The notes: generated from the letters alone by a model not told the origin. Counted from the stretch's first letter, positions 35,174 to 43,865 are shown. The stretch is 44,761 nt of DNA from Gammaproteobacteria bacterium (GCA_002731575.1 PCCE01000015.1:1-44761), one strand, 5' to 3'. Numbers and translations are program-made.

Positions 35174-36421
35174 ATGCCTAACGAAATTCAAATCCGCGAC
35201 CTCGACCTGCCCGCAGACGGCAAATCGCTGCAACGGGTATGGCGGGAGATCGGCTGGTCCGATAGCGAACGCTCTGATCGCGTCATGCTAGATGTCTTTG
35301 CCGAAGGTTCGGCCAGTGTCGGCACGATCAATGACGAGGTTGAATGCGCGGTGTTGACTCAGCCCGGCACCATGCGCCTCGATCAACAGGACCTGCCGCT
35401 GTGTGTGGTGGCTGCGGTGACCACCAGCCGCATCGCCCGAGGGCTTTCGCTGGCGCAAAAACTCACCGCCCGTCAACTCGTACAAGGACAGCAAACGGGT
35501 GCTGCCGTGGCCGCCCTAGGCATGTTCGATCAGGGCTTCTACGATAAGCTGGGGTTTGGCACCGGTGCTTACATTAACGAATTTTCCTTCGATCCCAGCC
35601 TGCTGAATGTAAACATTAAGCCGCGCACACCAACGCGCCTTACCGCAGCGGATGCACCACGCATGCTGGCGACCATGCTGGCCAGACCCCGTACCCATGG
35701 CGCGGTAACTATCGACCTATCGAAAAGCTTCGAATCTGAGCTAGACCGCGAAAACAGGTTTGGGCTTGGCTATTTCGAGGGCGAGCGGCTCACCCACTTT
35801 ATGTGGATGAAAGAAAAAGGTGAGCATGGTCCTTATTGGGTTGAATGGATGGGCTATGAGACTGGCGCGGGACTGCTAGAACTGCTGGCGCTGCTTAAGT
35901 CGTTGTCCGATCAAATCTACTCCGTGTTCATGCTTGAACCGCCCCATGTGCAGTTTCAAACCCTGCTCAAACGCCCGTTTCGCAGCCAAGCTATTGCCGA
36001 AAAGGGGAAATTCAGCGCCGGTCAAGAAACCTATGCGTGGTACCAGCTACGTATTTTGGATCTACCCCAATGTGTGCAAGCCCTCAACTACAATGGTCCA
36101 GACATCTGCTTCCAGCTGCGGGTTGATGACCCGATGGATGGGTTGCTGAACTCACCAGACTTGGCCGAGCAGCAAGCGCTGTGGCAAACCCTAGGCGGTG
36201 ATTGGATCGTCACGCCGGGGGAACAAGCCACCGCCAACCGGGGTCTGGACGAAGCGCTGCCGCAAATGCACTGCACGGTTAACACCCTCAGCCGACTGCT
36301 CTGGGGCGTTTCCCGGGCCAGCAGCCTTGCTATTTCAGACGGCCTGACGGCACCAGTGGCATTGCTGCAAGCGTTAGATGGTGTCTTTACCGCCAACCCA
36401 AACCCGGGCTGGGAATTCTAG
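35174..36421 (+). CDS. Eis-like GNAT acetyltransferase with SCP2-type C-terminal domain
   Basis: A 415-residue protein with the three-part architecture of Eis: an N-terminal GNAT domain (acetyl-CoA segment AVTTSRIARGLSLAQKLTARQLVQ and GFYDKLGFGTGAYINEF), a second GNAT-like half (RTPTRLTAADAPRMLATMLARPRTHGAVT) and a C-terminal sterol-carrier-like domain (DICFQLRVDDPMDGLL...MHCTVNTLSRLLWGVSRASSLA). Mycobacterial Eis acetylates aminoglycosides and host proteins; the function here is unknown but acetylation of an amine is expected. It lies between NUDIX and rsgA genes, all on the + strand. Confidence 0.85.
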   Translation: MPNEIQIRDLDLPADGKSLQRVWREIGWSDSERSDRVMLDVFAEGSASVGTINDEVECAVLTQPGTMRLDQQDLPLCVVAAVTTSRIARGLSLAQKLTARQLVQGQQTGAAVAALGMFDQGFYDKLGFGTGAYINEFSFDPSLLNVNIKPRTPTRLTAADAPRMLATMLARPRTHGAVTIDLSKSFESELDRENRFGLGYFEGERLTHFMWMKEKGEHGPYWVEWMGYETGAGLLELLALLKSLSDQIYSVFMLEPPHVQFQTLLKRPFRSQAIAEKGKFSAGQETYAWYQLRILDLPQCVQALNYNGPDICFQLRVDDPMDGLLNSPDLAEQQALWQTLGGDWIVTPGEQATANRGLDEALPQMHCTVNTLSRLLWGVSRASSLAISDGLTAPVALLQALDGVFTANPNPGWEF

Positions 36422-36473
36422 CGCCGCATGGTCTTAGCCATATACATCACCAGTGCTGTGGGAGTAATGCCGC

Positions 36474-37631
36474 GTGACTGACCGTGTCTCGCTAACTCTC
36501 GGCGTAGACTTGCCCGCACTGCAACGCCTTGGTTGGAGCGATGACTTGGAGGACAACCTACAGGCGCTTTATCCCAACATTGCCGATTTCAGCGCCACAG
36601 AGCCGAGCGCCACAGAGCCCATCGCCGCGGAGAAAAACCCAGACGCCTTTGTTGCCCGGGTTATCGGCGTGGAACGCACGGGCCTCACTATCGCCCCAGA
36701 GGGGCTGCTTGAAATTGATCAGGTGCCGCTCAGCGGCCGCTGGTTTCGTGGCGATGAGGAAACGCGTCCGACCATCGGCGATTGGGTAGTAGTCGACGCG
36801 CGTACTGGAACCTTGCTCGACCTGCTACCACGCCGCAGTTTGATTAAGCGCGTCAATCCCCTTGGTGCTTTGCAGTTAATCGCCGCCAATGTAGATACCG
36901 CCTTAATTGTTACCTCCTGCAATGCAGACTTTAGCCCCGAGCGGCTAGAGCGCTACCTTTCGGTGGTGATGGAGGCGGACATTCAGCCGCTACTCGTGCT
37001 GACCAAGACTGACCTGATAGACGATGCCAGCGTCTATGGCGAGGTGCTAACCGAGCGTTTCCCGGACATACCGCAAGTTTCGCTCAACGCGCTTGAGGCC
37101 TCGGCAGTGGCTTCGCTAGAGCCTTGGTGCGCTCCCGGCCAAACGCTGGCGCTACTTGGGTCCTCTGGGGTAGGTAAGTCGACCTTGGTGAATTCACTAC
37201 TCGGCGGCAAGGTACAAACCACGGCGGAGATACGCGAGGAAGATGGCAAGGGCCGACATACCACCACCAACCGTTCGCTACACCGCTTACCGCAGGGTGG
37301 GGTGATACTGGATAGCCCGGGCATGCGTGAACTGCAGTTGGCTGAGGCGGAAGAAGGGTTGGATCAACTGTTCGCAGATGTGGAAGCGCTGGCGGCTATG
37401 TGCCGTTTCAATGATTGTTCCCATGCGGGTGAGCCGGGCTGTGCCATTGCTGCCGCGCTGCAGGCAGGCGAGCTTGATCATGAGCGCCTCACCAGCTACC
37501 TGTCGCTTAAGGCCGAAGAAATACGTAACCGCGAATCGCTGGCCGCCAGACGCTCCCGCGATCGCGCCTTCGGCAAAAAAGTGCGCGGTGCAGTGCGTGC
37601 CAAGCGCGCAGACTTAGACGCCGACGAGTAG
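36474..37631 (+). CDS. rsgA: Ribosome small-subunit-dependent GTPase A
   Basis: A circularly permuted GTPase that acts in late 30S subunit maturation (385 aa). Order of parts: an N-terminal extension, an OB fold (VIGVERTGLTIAPEG...GDWVVVD), G4 (LTKTDL), then the permuted G1 GSSGVGKS (229-236), G2 (TTTNRSL) and G3 DSPGMREL, and a C-terminal Zn-binding CX4CXHX5C (Cys310, Cys315, His317, Cys323). The start is GTG 36474 with GGGAG upstream; the nearby ATG 36467 is out of frame. A 14-bp in-frame duplication (around 36588-36620) gives the low-complexity SATEPSATEP linker near residue 40, an oddity of this copy. Confidence 0.96.
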   Translation: MTDRVSLTLGVDLPALQRLGWSDDLEDNLQALYPNIADFSATEPSATEPIAAEKNPDAFVARVIGVERTGLTIAPEGLLEIDQVPLSGRWFRGDEETRPTIGDWVVVDARTGTLLDLLPRRSLIKRVNPLGALQLIAANVDTALIVTSCNADFSPERLERYLSVVMEADIQPLLVLTKTDLIDDASVYGEVLTERFPDIPQVSLNALEASAVASLEPWCAPGQTLALLGSSGVGKSTLVNSLLGGKVQTTAEIREEDGKGRHTTTNRSLHRLPQGGVILDSPGMRELQLAEAEEGLDQLFADVEALAAMCRFNDCSHAGEPGCAIAAALQAGELDHERLTSYLSLKAEEIRNRESLAARRSRDRAFGKKVRGAVRAKRADLDADE

Positions 37632-37740
37632 AGCATCGACAGCGTAGCTCAAAGCTCCTAAAGTGCAGGGTCGTGGCGACTGCAGGCCTAGCCTGTGCGT
37701 CATCAGCACAGATTTTGAGTATTGGTTTACGAGGTTGTTA

Positions 37741-39171
37741 GTGGCAAATCTAGTCGCGCCCAAGGTCCAAAAACAGGCCGTTTCAGTTACCCGCAAAATG
37801 TCAGCATCCCTGCCGGGACTGCGAGAAATTGCTGCCCAGCGCGGTTTAAAAGTACATCACCTCGGTGCAGGCTATCCTCACCCTGAGGTCACGGATCCTC
37901 GAGGCTTTTTGCGGCATCAGGAGGCCTACTTCGAGTTCCTGCGCGAACGCGAGGGTTTGAATGACCCAGACGTTTTGCCCGAGTATTTGCGCGAGGCCTA
38001 TTCCTATACTGACACGCTAGGTCCGGTCTCAGCTCGACAGACCTTTGCCAATGTATATGGCAAGGATTGGGGTTTTCAGCTCGATGCTGAAAAGCTGATA
38101 CCTACCGTTGGGGCCTCGGGCGGTATTAATTTGATTTGCTCCATGTTCGAGCACCCGGGCCAGCAAGTTGCCTACATTACCGATGCGCCAACTTATGCGG
38201 GCTTTACCGCACGGGTAGCCCTATGCCAGCACGCCACCATTTTCAGCGTGGATATGGACGGCGAAGGACCGCTGCCCGACACCATGCGCGCGCAAATTCG
38301 TGCGGCCCGAGAGCAAGGCTACTTCGTGCCCTTCTACTACACGGTTCCCGACGGTCATAACCCCGGTGGTTTTTCCTTTAGCCAAGCGCGCAGGGAAGCC
38401 ATTCTCGAAGTAGCGCGAGAAGAAGGCATTTTGATTGTCGAAGATGCTCCCTATCTGTACATCAATTTTGCTGACCCGGCACAGCGTGCAAAGCCATTCC
38501 TGAGTATGGCCCCTGACCAAACCGTGCATCTGTTCACCGGCTCTAAAATTGGCTTTCCCGGCCCACGGGTTGGGTTTTTGTACAGCGAAGCCGAGCTGGA
38601 AATAACCGACGGACAAAAAGTATCGCTGTCCGAACTGGCGCTGGTGGAATCTAGCAGCGAACTGCTGTTTCACAGCCCCGGCGCGCTGCGTGGCTTTGAG
38701 GCGCTATTGCACGAGCGCGATGAAGCAGAGGGGTTCGTTGAGCGGCAAAGCATTTGGCCACTGGCCGAAGAAAAACTGGTGGTCTATCGGGAGAACCGGG
38801 AAATACTACTCGAGGTCTTTGCCCGCGAGTTAGGCGCTTACACTGAATACTTTAGTTGGACCATTCCAGAGGGCGGCTTCTTTACGGTATTTACCTTCCT
38901 AAATAGTGGTGCGGGTAAGCCAGTACAGACCAACGATGCCATGATCGAAAACATGGTGATGGAACACGGCTTGGTGGTTATTCCGATGTATGACTTTTAT
39001 CCCAAGGATGCACGGCAGCGTGATCCAGGTGCAGGTATGAACCAATTGCGGCTGAGCTTTTGTTTCAGTGAAAGCGCCGGTCAGCAGCGTCGCGACGATA
39101 TGCGCGAGGCGGTGGAGGCATTCTGCGTCGCCGCTAAAGCCTTAGTGGGTTTAGTGGGCGTCAGCGAATAG
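37741..39171 (+). CDS. PLP-dependent aminotransferase, class I/II
   Basis: A fold-type I aminotransferase (476 aa) with the PLP-binding lysine in FTGSKIGFPGPRVGFLY (Lys269), YTVPDGHNPGGFSFSQARR, EEGILIVEDAPYLYI (Asp that binds the pyridine N) and a C-terminal Arg in NQLRLSFCFSE. The pattern resembles the 2-aminoadipate/aromatic aminotransferase group related to MocR C-terminal domains, but without the DNA-binding head. GTG 37741 is chosen because of GAGG upstream; ATG 37798 is the alternative. The 3' end overlaps the convergent CoA-binding protein gene by 21 nt. The amino-group donor and substrate are unknown. Confidence 0.9.
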   Translation: MANLVAPKVQKQAVSVTRKMSASLPGLREIAAQRGLKVHHLGAGYPHPEVTDPRGFLRHQEAYFEFLREREGLNDPDVLPEYLREAYSYTDTLGPVSARQTFANVYGKDWGFQLDAEKLIPTVGASGGINLICSMFEHPGQQVAYITDAPTYAGFTARVALCQHATIFSVDMDGEGPLPDTMRAQIRAAREQGYFVPFYYTVPDGHNPGGFSFSQARREAILEVAREEGILIVEDAPYLYINFADPAQRAKPFLSMAPDQTVHLFTGSKIGFPGPRVGFLYSEAELEITDGQKVSLSELALVESSSELLFHSPGALRGFEALLHERDEAEGFVERQSIWPLAEEKLVVYRENREILLEVFARELGAYTEYFSWTIPEGGFFTVFTFLNSGAGKPVQTNDAMIENMVMEHGLVVIPMYDFYPKDARQRDPGAGMNQLRLSFCFSESAGQQRRDDMREAVEAFCVAAKALVGLVGVSE

Positions 39172-39591
39172 CAGACGCCGGTGCTCTACCTTGGTGCAAA
39201 GACCGGCCACACAGGCGAAGCCCGCTGCTCGGGCAAGCGCCAAGGCCTCCGGGTGATAGACCCCCATCTGCAGCCACAGCCCCTTGGCACCTATGGCGAT
39301 AGCGTCTTGGGCAATGGACATGACTGCATCGGATTGGCGAAACACATCCACCAGATCAACAATCCCCGGCACTGACGCTAAATCTGCATAGCACTGCTGC
39401 CCGAGTACCTGCTGCTCACGCGGGTTCACCGGAATGACCTCAAAGCCAGCCTGCAACAAATACTCGGCAACCCCATAGCTAGGCCTTGCTGGGTTGCTCG
39501 ACAGTCCAACCACGGCAATGCGTTTACCGGCAAGACACTGCTCTATGTCTTGGGCCTGCTGCCAGCTATGAATGTCTTGGGTAGCGCTCAC
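39151..39591 (-). CDS. CoA-binding domain protein (YccU-like)
   Basis: A 146-residue Rossmann-type CoA-binding protein, equivalent to the N-terminal domain of succinyl-CoA synthetase alpha. Motifs: RIAVVGLSSNPARPSYGVAEYLLQAGFEVIPVNP (nucleotide loop), DLVDVFRQSDAV and GLWLQMGVYHPEALALARAAG. Stand-alone members are widespread; their role is unclear. It overlaps the end of the aminotransferase gene tail to tail and is followed after 26 nt by the cysteine synthase gene stop region on the same strand. Confidence 0.94.
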   Translation of the reverse strand: MSATQDIHSWQQAQDIEQCLAGKRIAVVGLSSNPARPSYGVAEYLLQAGFEVIPVNPREQQVLGQQCYADLASVPGIVDLVDVFRQSDAVMSIAQDAIAIGAKGLWLQMGVYHPEALALARAAGFACVAGLCTKVEHRRLLFADAH

Positions 39592-39617
39592 GGTGAAGTC
39601 GGCAGCCGGGTCCCAGA

Positions 39618-40607
39618 CTACGAGGCGAATTGCGGAGCCGTTAGGTTCCGCTCGGCCAAAAACGCCGGGTTATATAGCCGCGATTGGTATTTACCGCCGC
39701 CATCGCAAAGAATGGTAACAATGGTATGTCCGGGTCCCATCTCCTGAGCTATTTTTACCGCCGCACTTAAATTTATGCCGGAGCTTGAACCGAAGAACCA
39801 GCCCTCCTGATGCAACAGCCGATACACCATATCCACCATCTCTTGGTCATCCACCTGTACCGCAGAGTCGATGTTGGCACCGGCCAAGTTTTCTGTGACC
39901 CGGGAGTTACCAATACCTTCGGTCATCGAGGGACCGGGGGTCATGGTTGCTTTGCCCGTGGTAACCCAGTTGTACAAAGCGCTGCCCATGGGGTCGGCTA
40001 GAACGATTTTAACGTCGGGGTTTTGTTCCTTTAAGTACACCGAGGTGCCAGCCAGCGTGCCACCGGTGCCTACTGAACAGGTAAAGGCATCTACACCGCC
40101 ATCGGTCTGAGACCAAATTTCCGGCCCCGTGGACTCATAGTGAGAGAGGCTGTTGGCTTTATTGTCGAACTGGTTTGCCCAAATGGCGTTGTCGAGAGTG
40201 GCGGCGAAACGCCCGGCCTGTTTCTGAAAATTGTCGTCGTTGGCATAGGGCACGGTGGGTACCACACGAACCTCGGCACCAAGAGTGCGCAAAATGTCGA
40301 CTTTTTCTTGGGACTGATTGTCCGGCATATAAATGATGGTTTTATAGCCACGGTTGTTGCAGACATGGGCTAAGCCGATACCGGTGTTGCCAGCGGTACC
40401 TTCAACCACCGTACCGCCAGGCTGCAAGGCACCCGAGCGCTCAGCCTGCTGCACCATCCACAGCGCAGCGCGGTCTTTGACCGAACCACCAGGGTTCATG
40501 AACTCTGCCTTACCGAGAATTTCACAGCCGGTTTCTTCCGACAGCGAGTTGATGCGAATTAAGGGCGTATTGCCAATGGAACTGATCAAGCCGTCAACAA
40601 TGGTCAT
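39618..40607 (-). CDS. Cysteine synthase family PLP enzyme
   Basis: A fold-type II PLP enzyme (329 aa) that makes cysteine from O-acetylserine and sulfide. Hallmarks: ISSIGNTPLIRIN, MNPGGSVKDRAA with catalytic Lys44, GTAGNTGIGLAH (substrate loop), the phosphate-binding GTGGTLAG, and FFGSSSGINLSAAVKIA. The C-terminal CDGGGKYQSRLYNPAFL marks the longer cysteine synthase subfamily distinct from classical CysK. ATG 40607 (MTIVDGLISS) is used; TTG 40619 is possible. No serine acetyltransferase gene is nearby. The gene probably forms a unit with the CoA-binding protein gene downstream. Confidence 0.92.
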   Translation of the reverse strand: MTIVDGLISSIGNTPLIRINSLSEETGCEILGKAEFMNPGGSVKDRAALWMVQQAERSGALQPGGTVVEGTAGNTGIGLAHVCNNRGYKTIIYMPDNQSQEKVDILRTLGAEVRVVPTVPYANDDNFQKQAGRFAATLDNAIWANQFDNKANSLSHYESTGPEIWSQTDGGVDAFTCSVGTGGTLAGTSVYLKEQNPDVKIVLADPMGSALYNWVTTGKATMTPGPSMTEGIGNSRVTENLAGANIDSAVQVDDQEMVDMVYRLLHQEGWFFGSSSGINLSAAVKIAQEMGPGHTIVTILCDGGGKYQSRLYNPAFLAERNLTAPQFAS

Positions 40608-40751
40608 AGGAACGCTCAAAAACAAAGCCCGCAGTTTAAGGACCGTGAACGACTTGGGCAAATGGGCAAATAGGCAGAGACTCGCGGATGTTGCCGTTCA
40701 CCCCGACTCGTCTGGGGTAGGGTCGGCAGTAGCGTGACAAGGGTAGCGGTT

Positions 40752-40895
40752 ATGTCTCAATTGCCGAGCTATCGGCAAGCGCCGCTGGCTGCAGCATTGC
40801 GGGCCAGCGAGCCAGAGCACACTATTGTGCTCTGTTCGGCATTCGACAGATGCTTAGCTATCTGTGGTGGCGGGCGTAGTGAATTGAACCGCTGA
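40752..40895 (+). pseudogene. Possible decayed partial copy of the serine hydrolase start
   Basis: A short frame MSQLPSYRQAPLAAALRASE... shares its first about 51 nt (roughly 70 % identity by eye) with the beginning of the serine hydrolase gene at 42654 (MSRLLSDQQAARAATFG...). After that the similarity stops and the frame ends in TGA after 47 codons. It is best read as a truncated duplicate or an insertion footprint. The rest of 40662-41130 holds no other gene; I see a hairpin (40813-40834) and a loose inverted repeat CAGACG/CGTCTG (41053-41082) in the leader of the SMR gene. Confidence 0.35.
40813..40834. terminator. Perfect 9-bp hairpin, terminator-like
   Basis: CAGAGCACA and TGTGCTCTG enclose a CTAT loop. 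It has no T-run, so termination is uncertain. It lies inside the decayed frame at 40752. Confidence 0.4.
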
Positions 40896-41130
40896 CATTT
40901 CAACCGAAGGGCTACGGAAAGTTCTGATGCTTTCCTAATGTTTTTCTGATGGTCGCGATATTATTCGACCAGTTCACAAATTATTGGCAGGACCAAGGCT
41001 CGATTGATTGGCAGGTGGTAAGCTGAATCTGGTTTTCGCCGACAGTTCACGACAGACGGGTTTCCCATAATCACATCGTCTGTGTTTGTGAGGTTCCTCA
41101 AATCCGATAACGCTATAGGAGGTGCGTCAT

Positions 41131-41454
41131 ATGAACGCATGGATATTCCTCGGAGCGGCAATTGTTCTCGAAGTAGCGGGTACGTTCCTGCTTAAGCTTT
41201 CAGATGGGTTTGCGAACTGGCATTGGGGTGCCTTGTCGATTTTCTGTTATTCAGCCTGCTTTTGGGTACTGGCACCTGCGATGAAGGTAATCCCTGTTGG
41301 TGTGGTCTACGCAATCTGGGCAGGAGTGGGGATAGTCGCGGCCACAGCGATTGGGATTTTCGCTTTCGATGAGAAGCTTGGAGGCGTCCAGTATCTTTGT
41401 ATCGCCATGGTACTGATTGGCGCCGTAGGACTTCGCCTCACAACCACTACCTAA
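41131..41454 (+). CDS. SMR family multidrug transporter (EmrE/QacE type)
   Basis: A 107-residue four-helix membrane protein. Glu14 in AIVLEVAGTFLLKLSDGF corresponds to the essential proton/drug-binding Glu14 of EmrE; YAIWAGVGIVAATAIGIFAFDEKL is the conserved TM3-TM4 stretch. It would act as a dimer exporting cationic compounds in exchange for protons. ATG 41131 is chosen because TAGGAGG precedes it at 8 nt; the earlier GTG 41122 overlaps that site. The Qac-like residues argue against a guanidinium exporter, and I found no convincing guanidine riboswitch upstream. It lies in a patch of apparently acquired or rearranged DNA. Confidence 0.92.
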   Translation: MNAWIFLGAAIVLEVAGTFLLKLSDGFANWHWGALSIFCYSACFWVLAPAMKVIPVGVVYAIWAGVGIVAATAIGIFAFDEKLGGVQYLCIAMVLIGAVGLRLTTTT

Positions 41455-41632
41455 TTGTTTCGTTAGCGCGCTATACACAGTGCTACCGCGTTTCGTCTAT
41501 AACGCAGTGTTCGTGGGTGTTACTGGCAATGATTTAGCGAGCATCAGTTTTTCGTCGTTGGTGTGAGAGCGCCTAGCCACTTTCAGACTAGACGCGAACC
41601 ATGCCATGGAAAAACAATGCGCACGGAGTTCT

Positions 41633-41791
41633 TTAAAAAAACCGCCGTTCTATGCCCTGCTGTCCGATCATCTCAACCCGCTCTCCCTCAATGCGATAAT
41701 AAACGCTGTCCACGCCGCAAACGCTGCGCCTGTAACCCTTGCGCAAATCCTTAACCGCTGGGCACAAAAGTGGCTGCTTGTTTACCTCAAA
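41633..41791 (-). pseudogene. ParE/RelE-family toxin remnant (C-terminal half)
   Basis: An open reverse-strand frame without a start codon reads PAVKDLRKGYRRSVCGVDSV, then YYRIEGERVEMIGQQGIERRFF and stop. This matches the C-terminal pattern of ParE toxins (LRxGYRR...YRIxxxxVEI...IERxF), with a few residues lost around the usual RILHQRMD. Full-length toxins have about 95-100 residues, so the N-terminal half is gone, right where the mscL 3' end begins. No antitoxin gene is adjacent. The remaining part of 41455-41632 has no gene I can support. Confidence 0.6.
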
Positions 41792-41796
41792 AGCAG

Positions 41797-42213
41797 TTAC
41801 TTGGATTTCAGTAAATCACGAATCTCGGTCAGCAAAACGGCTTCTGGTGAGGGAGCGATTGGTTCTTCAGGCATTTTTTCTTCGCCGCCTCTGTCTTCTG
41901 CACCTTTCAGTTTATTGATCCCCTCAACAACCATAAAAATAACAAACGCGATAATAGTAAAATCGATAAGAGTTTGAATGAACAGACCATAGCTGATCAG
42001 TACAGCCGGTTTTTCGCCTACGGCCTCTTTGACGATAATCGCCAGATTGGAAAAGTCCGCACCACCTAATAGCACACCAATTGGAGGCATAATTACCCCT
42101 GAAACGAACACCGTAATGATGTTGCCGAAGGCAACACCAATAACGATACCAACGGCCATATCAACAACATTGCCCTTTACCGCAAAATCTTTGAATTCTT
42201 TCATCGTACTCAT
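41797..42213 (-). CDS. mscL: Large-conductance mechanosensitive channel
   Basis: A 138-residue MscL: an amphipathic N-terminal helix ([43 protein letters not shown] includes TM1 with the gate), a periplasmic loop, TM2 ([21 protein letters not shown]) and a C-terminal helical bundle segment ([15 protein letters not shown]). It opens on membrane tension to release osmolytes during hypo-osmotic shock. A GAGAAAAACT stretch precedes the ATG. The codon choice is more AT-rich than that of neighbours, and the stop abuts a toxin remnant, which suits a transferred or rearranged segment. Confidence 0.97.
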   Translation of the reverse strand: MSTMKEFKDFAVKGNVVDMAVGIVIGVAFGNIITVFVSGVIMPPIGVLLGGADFSNLAIIVKEAVGEKPAVLISYGLFIQTLIDFTIIAFVIFMVVEGINKLKGAEDRGGEEKMPEEPIAPSPEAVLLTEIRDLLKSK

Positions 42214-42396
42214 AGTTTTTCTCTTAGAAGATTATCCGGTTGACCTGACATTTCCCCTAGCGCCCAATTGCGCTCGTTCATCCGCAAGCACGATCACCAT
42301 ATCCTCGCTGGCTAAAATAAACCGGCTGTTGATTCATGACTTCGCTCCTGTTGACCAACCCCTACCACCGACGGCAACCAGCTTTGAAGAACAACC

Positions 42397-42498
42397 ATGA
42401 GATTGAACATTGTAAATACGTATGAGATGAACGGCGCAATCTGGGGGATCGGTGGTTGGATTGGTTGGCTTGGGCTAATCGGCGCTCGTGTTTGGTAA
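42397..42498 (+). CDS. Possible small membrane peptide, 33 aa
   Basis: ATG 42397 opens a 33-codon frame starting MRLNIVNTYEMNGAIWGIGG and ending WIGWLGLIGARVW. It is Trp/Gly/Ile-rich and hydrophobic enough for one membrane helix. A short inverted repeat (AACGCC / GGCGTT, 42499-42518) follows the stop. The ribosome binding site is weak (GAAGA). In 42214-42635, which holds no standard gene, this is the only frame with a protein-like property, and it may be a chance ORF. It is loosely reminiscent of type I toxin peptides, without real evidence. Confidence 0.25.
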   Translation: MRLNIVNTYEMNGAIWGIGGWIGWLGLIGARVW

Positions 42499-42635
42499 AA
42501 CGCCAACAGATAGGCGTTACGCCAGAGGGAAAGAGCAATGGCGACTTGCCCCGTCGGTCACTGATCCAAGTAATGCGTAACACCCCGTAGTCATCGCAAG
42601 CCACTCTGAGTAGTCTATGCAGTACTAGGGGTTTC

Positions 42636-43820
42636 ATGGGAAGAATGACTGTTATGTCTCGATTGCTTAGCGATCAGCAAGCCGCGCGGGCGGCAACATT
42701 TGGTTTGAATGCCGACAAAGTTGAGGCGCTGTTGCAGCGCGCGGGCGAGGAGGTGGCAGCAGGCTTGCTACCCGCGGCGCAGCTTGCCATTGCCCGGCAG
42801 GGTGAAGTGGTGCTGCAACAAAATTACGGCGCGGCGCAGGACAATTCACTAACCTGTATTTTTTCCGCCACCAAGGCCGTTACCTCGGCTGCGGCATGGC
42901 TGCTGTTTCAGGCCGGTGAGCTGGCCGAGGACGAATACGTTGCCAATATCGTTCCTGAATTTGGCAGCAATCACAAAGACCAAATTACCGTTGGCCAACT
43001 GTTTAGCCACACCGCCGGGTTTCCTAGCGCACCCTTCGCGCCGCTGGATTGGGACGACACAGAGAAGCGCTATGCGCGTTTTCGTAAGTGGTGGCTTAAC
43101 TGGTCGCCGGGCACGGCGTTTGAATATCACCCGTCGTCCTCTATGTGGGTGATTGCCGAAATTATCGAGCGTCGCTCGGGCATGGGCTACCGCGACTTTG
43201 TTCGCACCAACGTGTTGGAACCGCTGCAGCTGGGTGATCTGTATGTAGGCTTACCGGCTGCTCAGGGCGCTCGCGCGCTGCCCTGTGCCTATGTCGGCGA
43301 GGCTATGACCGAGCAGGAATACAAAAATCTGGGTATGCCGGTGCCGCCGGTAACGGAGGTGACGGAAAGCGCCATCTTGTCCTTCAATACGCCAGCAGTA
43401 CAGGCGGTGGGAGTACCCGGTGGTGGTGGCTTCGCCACTGCAGCGGCGATGACCCTGTTTTATCAGGCGCTGCTCGCCGGGGGTAACGAACATGCGACGC
43501 TTTGGTCCTCAGAAACCCTATTGGATGCGCGGCGTGTGCGCTCTGCTGACTTCACCGACGCCATGTTTAAAAAGCCCGCGAACCGTGGCTTAGGAATTAT
43601 TGTCAGTGGTGACAAAAGCCGCAATTTTCGCGGCTTTGGTAAAACCAATTCTGCTGACGCTTTCGGTCATAATGGCGCGGGCGGGCAGCTGGTCTGGGCG
43701 GATCCGGCCAGTGGCATCAGCTTCGCTTATCTGACCCCGGGACACGATAGGAACTCGGTGCGCCAAGGTTCTCGAGGTGTCGCCATTAGCAGCCTTGCGG
43801 CGGTTTGCGCTGACGCTTGA
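42636..43820 (+). CDS. Serine hydrolase, beta-lactamase/EstB-like
   Basis: A 394-residue member of the class C beta-lactamase-like hydrolases (PF00144 type). The SxxK motif is in FSATKAV (Ser77, Lys80), a Tyr motif in FEYHPSSSMW and a third motif in FGHNGAGGQLVWADP. Such cytosolic proteins are usually esterases or peptidases rather than lactam hydrolases, and no signal peptide is seen here. ATGs at 42636, 42645 and 42654 are in frame; 42636 has AGGGG upstream, while a partial copy at 40752 begins at the position of 42654. The secreted M20 amidohydrolase gene follows after 45 nt. Confidence 0.88.
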   Translation: MGRMTVMSRLLSDQQAARAATFGLNADKVEALLQRAGEEVAAGLLPAAQLAIARQGEVVLQQNYGAAQDNSLTCIFSATKAVTSAAAWLLFQAGELAEDEYVANIVPEFGSNHKDQITVGQLFSHTAGFPSAPFAPLDWDDTEKRYARFRKWWLNWSPGTAFEYHPSSSMWVIAEIIERRSGMGYRDFVRTNVLEPLQLGDLYVGLPAAQGARALPCAYVGEAMTEQEYKNLGMPVPPVTEVTESAILSFNTPAVQAVGVPGGGGFATAAAMTLFYQALLAGGNEHATLWSSETLLDARRVRSADFTDAMFKKPANRGLGIIVSGDKSRNFRGFGKTNSADAFGHNGAGGQLVWADPASGISFAYLTPGHDRNSVRQGSRGVAISSLAAVCADA

Positions 43821-43865
43821 GTCCAGCATTCTGCAAAGACTTTCCAACAACACAGGAAAAACGCT

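Noticed and set aside
40865..40912. A tRNA-like 3' end on the reverse strand (TTCAATTC followed by CGCCCGCCACCA)
   Set aside because: The presumed T-stem and acceptor do not pair and no D- or anticodon arm is seen; it is at most a degraded relic.
41000..41130. A guanidine riboswitch before the SMR gene
   Set aside because: No pair of ACGR-loop hairpins or ykkC-like core is visible, and the protein has Qac-type rather than Gdx-type features.
41606..41977. A 123-codon + strand frame antisense to mscL
   Set aside because: It overlaps the strongly supported mscL gene and the ParE-like remnant, and encodes a low-complexity Ser/Ile-rich sequence.
42241..42330. A reverse-strand frame fragment reading RFILASEDMVIVLADERAQLGARGN
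   Set aside because: It looks protein-like, but it is closed on both sides by stops within 33 codons and matches no family I know, so it is too weak to call a pseudogene.
42362..42637. A 91-codon reverse-strand frame in the debris region before the serine hydrolase
   Set aside because: It has no ribosome binding site and an odd composition (rich in Arg, Cys, Trp); no family is recognisable.
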